Shown here: one piece after another, positions 61,256 through 64,000 of the stretch
Layout: every line of letters starts with the position of its first letter
How positions within the stretch are numbered: position 1 is the first letter of the stretch
Assembly: GCF_025751435.1 (NCBI RefSeq)
Contig: NZ_JAOWKY010000001.1
Coordinates: 310,001 to 374,000, forward strand
Direction of reading: 5' to 3'
Origin: Albidovulum marisflavi
GTDB lineage: Bacteria > Pseudomonadota > Alphaproteobacteria > Rhodobacterales > Rhodobacteraceae
DNA: 64,000 bases
The notes under the pieces: generated by a model
What the model saw: only the letters and a program-made list of their open reading frames with translations
Databases searched by the model: none
What the model was told of the DNA's origin: nothing
Program-made: the position numbers and the translations under genes

Positions 61256-62866
61256 TCAGGCCTCGGCCTCCTCTTCGTTCTCGTCTTCGGTTCCTTCCGC
61301 CTCAAGCTCGGTGGGGTCGACCCAGCCAAGCATGATGCGCGCGGTCATCACCAGATGCTGCGCTTCCTCGAGGCTCACGTCGAACTTCTCGAGAATGCCC
61401 TCGTCCTTGACGCGCTCGCCGTTCACGGTGGTCCAGCCACCGGCAAGTTCCCAGTCCGCGCAGGTGGCGAAGTCTTCCAACGTCTTGATGCCGTCCTTGG
61501 CCAAAGCCTCGACCATCTGCGGCGTCAGGCCTTCGAAGGCGATCAGGCTGTCCTCGACGCCCATGGCGCGCGCGGCTTCCAGCGCCTTGCGGTTCTGTTC
61601 CTCTATGAAATCGCGGGCGCGGGCCTGAAGTTCATCGGCCGTGCCCTCGTCCACGCCTTCGATCGAGAGCAGTTCGTCAAGATCGACATAGGCGACTTCC
61701 TCAAGGCTCGTGAAGCCTTCGGCGACCAGAAGCTGGGCGAAGAATTCGTCCAGGTCCAGCGCTTCCATGAACAGCTTGGTGCGTTCCGCGAACTCGGCCT
61801 GGCGGCGTTCGCTTTCCTCGGCCTCGGTCAGGATGTCGATATCCAGGCCCGTCAGCTGGGAGGCAAGGCGCACGTTCTGGCCGCGGCGGCCGATGGCCAG
61901 CGAAAGCTGTTCATCAGGGACGACGACCTCGATCTTGCCGCCCTCTTCGTCGATCACGACCTTCGACACCTCAGCAGGCTGCAGCGCGTTCACGAGGAAG
62001 GTCGCCTGATCCTGGTTCCACGGAATGATGTCGATCTTCTCGCCCTGCAGCTCGTTCACCACGGCCTGCACGCGCGAGCCGCGCATGCCGACGCAGGCGC
62101 CGACCGGGTCGATCGAGTTGTCATAGCTGATGACGCCGATCTTGGCGCGCGAACCGGGATCGCGGGCCACGGCCTTGATCTCGATGATGCCGTCGTAGAT
62201 CTCCGGCACTTCCATCTTGAACAGCTCCGCCATGAACTGCGGATCGGTCCGCGACAGGAAGACCTGCGGGCCGCGCGCCTCGCGGCGGACGTCCTTGATG
62301 TAGGCGCGGATACGGTCGTTCGGGCGATAGCTTTCGCGGCCGATCTTTTCGTTGCGGCGCAGGATTGCCTCGCCACGGCCGATGTCGACGATGATGTTGC
62401 CGTATTCCTCGCGCTTGACCACGCCGTTGATGATCGTGCCCTTGCGGTCCTTGAATTCCTCGAACTGGCGGTCGCGCTCTGCCTCGCGAACCTTCTGCAG
62501 GATGACCTGCTTGGCCGATTGCGCGGCGATGCGGCCCAGGTCGACCGGCGGAACCTCGTCCACGATCTCGTCGCCGATCTGCGGATCGGACTTGTACTGC
62601 TTGGCCTGCTGGAGGGTCAGCTGCGCCTGGTAGTTTTCGACGGCGTCATCCTCGACGACAGTGCGCACACGCGTGAAGGCGGCCCGACCCGTCTTGCGGT
62701 CGATCTTCACGCGGATGTCCATCTCCGAGCCGTAGCGGGACTTCGCCGCACGGGCGAGGCTTTCTTCCATCGCCTGGATCACGAGATCCGGGTCGATCAT
62801 CTTTTCCCGCGCGACCGCCTCGGCCGTTTGCAGAAGCTCGAGCTGGTTGGCAGAGGTAATCGCCAT
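61256..62866 (-). CDS. nusA: Transcription termination/antitermination factor NusA
   Basis: 536-residue RNA-polymerase-binding factor. It has the N-terminal domain (AREKMIDPDLVIQAMEESLA), an S1 domain (NGVVKREEYGNIIVDIGRGE), two KH domains (GACVGMRGSRVQAVVNELQG; LAIGRRGQNVRLASQLTG) and C-terminal acidic HhH repeats. It ends in a very acidic tail (EGTEDENEEEAEA). It lies 1 bp after rimP. NusA controls its own operon in E. coli through a leader terminator; a comparable hairpin is present here upstream of rimP. Confidence 0.97.
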   Translation of the reverse strand: MAITSANQLELLQTAEAVAREKMIDPDLVIQAMEESLARAAKSRYGSEMDIRVKIDRKTGRAAFTRVRTVVEDDAVENYQAQLTLQQAKQYKSDPQIGDEIVDEVPPVDLGRIAAQSAKQVILQKVREAERDRQFEEFKDRKGTIINGVVKREEYGNIIVDIGRGEAILRRNEKIGRESYRPNDRIRAYIKDVRREARGPQVFLSRTDPQFMAELFKMEVPEIYDGIIEIKAVARDPGSRAKIGVISYDNSIDPVGACVGMRGSRVQAVVNELQGEKIDIIPWNQDQATFLVNALQPAEVSKVVIDEEGGKIEVVVPDEQLSLAIGRRGQNVRLASQLTGLDIDILTEAEESERRQAEFAERTKLFMEALDLDEFFAQLLVAEGFTSLEEVAYVDLDELLSIEGVDEGTADELQARARDFIEEQNRKALEAARAMGVEDSLIAFEGLTPQMVEALAKDGIKTLEDFATCADWELAGGWTTVNGERVKDEGILEKFDVSLEEAQHLVMTARIMLGWVDPTELEAEGTEDENEEEAEA

Positions 62867-62867
62867 G

Positions 62868-63437
62868 TCACTCCTCCTCGGAAGTATCTTCTTCGATGTC
62901 GTCGAACTGCGTTTCGTCCAGCGCGGGTTGCGCCTTTTTCTGCCGCAGCATTTCTGTGATCAGCTCGTCGGTCAGGACAAGCTTGGCGTCTGATAGCCAG
63001 TCGAACTTCAGCCCGATGGTGCCTTCTTCGATCTCGATCAGCACCTCGTCGCCCTCGGTTCCAGCGATCTGGCCCTTGAAGCGCTTGCGTCCGTCGATCA
63101 GCTCGGACGTCTCTAGCTTCGCCTCATAGCCCTTCCAGGCGTCGAAATCCTTGAGCCGCGTCAGGGGGCGGTCGATTCCCGGAGAGGACACCTCCAGGTG
63201 ATAGGCGTCCTCGATGGGATCCTCGACGTCGAGGACCGCCGAAACCGCCACGGAAATGCGCCCGCAATCATCCACGTCGATGCCGCCATCGGGACGGTCT
63301 GCCATGATCTGCAAGGTCTTGGTATTTCCGCCCATCAGCCGGATGCGCACAAGCTCGAACCCCAGGCCTTCGATGGTCGGGGTCACGATCTCGGCAAGGC
63401 GCCGGTCGATGGCGGTTTTCGCGATCAGTTCGGTCAT
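62868..63437 (-). CDS. rimP: Ribosome maturation factor RimP
   Basis: 189-residue 30S assembly factor. The N-terminal RimP domain has [35 protein letters not shown] and [20 protein letters not shown]. The C-terminal SH3-like domain includes [20 protein letters not shown]. The acidic C-terminal tail EDTSEEE is common. The ATG at 63437 is chosen by family start; the ribosome site is weak. An intrinsic-terminator-like hairpin ends 14 bp upstream of the start codon, so expression is likely controlled by attenuation. Confidence 0.95.
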   Translation of the reverse strand: MTELIAKTAIDRRLAEIVTPTIEGLGFELVRIRLMGGNTKTLQIMADRPDGGIDVDDCGRISVAVSAVLDVEDPIEDAYHLEVSSPGIDRPLTRLKDFDAWKGYEAKLETSELIDGRKRFKGQIAGTEGDEVLIEIEEGTIGLKFDWLSDAKLVLTDELITEMLRQKKAQPALDETQFDDIEEDTSEEE

Positions 63438-63451
63438 AGGTTCCAAGCAAC

Positions 63452-63474
63452 AAAAAACGGGCCCTGCGGCCCGT
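63452..63474 (-). terminator. Terminator-like hairpin in the rimP leader (possible attenuator)
   Basis: On the minus strand a perfect 7-bp stem ACGGGCC/GGCCCGT (63457-63463 with 63468-63474, loop 4) is followed by six T (complement of 63452-63457). It lies downstream of the promoter at 63531-63559 and 14 bp before the rimP ATG. It may also end tspO transcription, but any rimP transcript from that promoter must read through it. Confidence 0.65.
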
Positions 63475-63530
63475 CGGTATTTCCCGGTGGGCTCGTGAGT
63501 TTGGACCCCGCGAGCGCCGCTGTTGAACGC

Positions 63531-63559
63531 CATATAGGCCAAAGGCGCGGAGTCTGCAA
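63531..63559 (-). promoter_or_regulatory. Promoter of the rimP-nusA-ylxR-infB operon
   Basis: On the minus strand TTGCAG (complement of 63554-63559), a 17-bp spacer and TATATG (complement of 63531-63536) form a good housekeeping promoter. It predicts a start near 63524 and a leader of about 87 nt containing the hairpin at 63452-63474. Confidence 0.55.
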
Positions 63560-63562
63560 GTC

Positions 63563-64000
63563 TTATGAAACGGCGGAGGAGTTGTTCCGCCAGATCCAGT
63601 AATTCAGCGCGGTGGCAAGGCACAGCCAGAGTACATAGGGGGCCATGGCAAAGCCCGCGATCAGGTCCAGCGAAAGGAAGACCCAGGCCGCCCAGATCAC
63701 GATGACAAGAAGGCACACCAGGACGGCTAGGCCCAGGCCGATCCGATGCCCGCCGAAAAAGACCGGCGTCCACAGCGTGTTCAGCGCGATCTGGGCCGCG
63801 AAAAGCGCCATCGCCAGACCATTTTCGGGTAGAACCGCCACGCGCGCGGCCGCCCAGGCCATCAGCAGGTAGAGCGAAGTCCACACCACCGGAAAGACCC
63901 ATTTGGCCGGCGTCCACGACGGCTTCTTCAGGCTTTCGTACCATGCGCCGGGCTTGAAGATCACGCCGGTCGCCGCGGCCGCGCCGCTTGCCAGCAGGAA
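63563..64000 (-). CDS. tspO: TspO/MBR family membrane protein (5' partial)
   Basis: Tryptophan-rich sensory protein of the outer-membrane TspO/peripheral benzodiazepine-receptor family, which binds tetrapyrroles and in Rhodobacter modulates photosynthesis gene expression. Five membrane segments are expected; motifs visible are [49 protein letters not shown] and [17 protein letters not shown]. The frame stays open to the window edge ([20 protein letters not shown]), so the first helix begins beyond position 64000 and the GTG at 63964 is not the true start. It lies upstream of the rimP operon on the same strand. Confidence 0.88.
   Translation of the reverse strand, partial: FLLASGAAAATGVIFKPGAWYESLKKPSWTPAKWVFPVVWTSLYLLMAWAAARVAVLPENGLAMALFAAQIALNTLWTPVFFGGHRIGLGLAVLVCLLVIVIWAAWVFLSLDLIAGFAMAPYVLWLCLATALNYWIWRNNSSAVS

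Overview
The window is a 64-kb stretch of high-GC chromosome from an alphaproteobacterium, most likely a Rhodobacteraceae/Paracoccaceae (Rhodobacterales) member. Supporting signs are a petP-petR type MarR/response-regulator pair, a solo gene-transfer-agent head-spike-base gene of the RCAP_rcc01079 family, a GT14 glycosyltransferase with the long C-terminal part typical of this family, a fused YlxR/L7Ae RNA-binding protein, and alphaproteobacterial gene orders (rnd-kdsD-lptC-lptA-lptB-hpf-ptsN; HDAC-xseB-ispA-dxs; rimP-nusA-ylxR-infB). I see no insertion sequence, CRISPR array, rRNA operon or integrase. It reads as core chromosome with one surface-glycan island.

Layout. 1-3.2 kb: an exopolysaccharide regulation/export triad (ExeA-like ATPase cut by the window edge, Wzz-type co-polymerase, BY-kinase). 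3.3-9.5 kb: GTA spike base protein, tRNA hydroxylase trhO, nicotinamidase pncA, a hybrid histidine kinase, pncB and a methyltransferase. 9.5-16.7 kb: an SDR protein, then a leftward isoprenoid operon (HDAC-like, xseB, ispA, dxs) behind petP-petR, and divergent ilvE. 16.7-21.1 kb: small proteins, queG, a GST, mtgA and a Hint-domain protein. 21.2-28.1 kb: glutamate synthase gltD-(secreted unknown)-gltB. 28.1-35.2 kb: uppP, an NDUFA9-like protein, tRNA-Leu(CAG), and the Kdo/LPS transport operon ending in hpf and ptsN. 35.2-46.4 kb: a leftward glycan block (sulfotransferase, GT14, DxD-type GT, GT4, galE, galU, GT2, kdsB, cysQ) with a divergent ABC-2 polysaccharide permease. 46.4-64 kb: housekeeping and stress genes (alkB, dnaK-dnaJ, radC, secA, parvulin, argJ, mutT, a 45-residue microprotein, infB-ylxR-nusA-rimP, and tspO cut by the window edge).

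How it fits together. Several blocks serve the envelope: UDP-sugar supply (galU/galE), Kdo activation and isomerisation (kdsB, kdsD), lipid carrier recycling (uppP), LPS transport (lptCAB), peptidoglycan polymerisation (mtgA), chain-length control (Wzz/BY-kinase) and glycosyl- and sulfotransferases. CysQ in the same block could remove the PAP left by a PAPS-dependent sulfotransferase, which suggests a sulfated surface glycan (inference). The translation/transcription block rimP-nusA-ylxR-infB is tightly coupled. An intrinsic-terminator-like hairpin lies in its leader, between a good promoter and the rimP start codon, which suggests attenuation.

I found no complete, obviously new defence or mobile system. 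The most interesting items are the rimP leader attenuator, the microprotein whose stop codon sits inside a terminator, the solo GTA spike gene, the secreted protein wedged between the glutamate synthase subunits, and the putative sulfated-glycan block with an ABC permease that has no ATPase beside it. Promoter, operator and terminator calls were made by eye; none was scored computationally.
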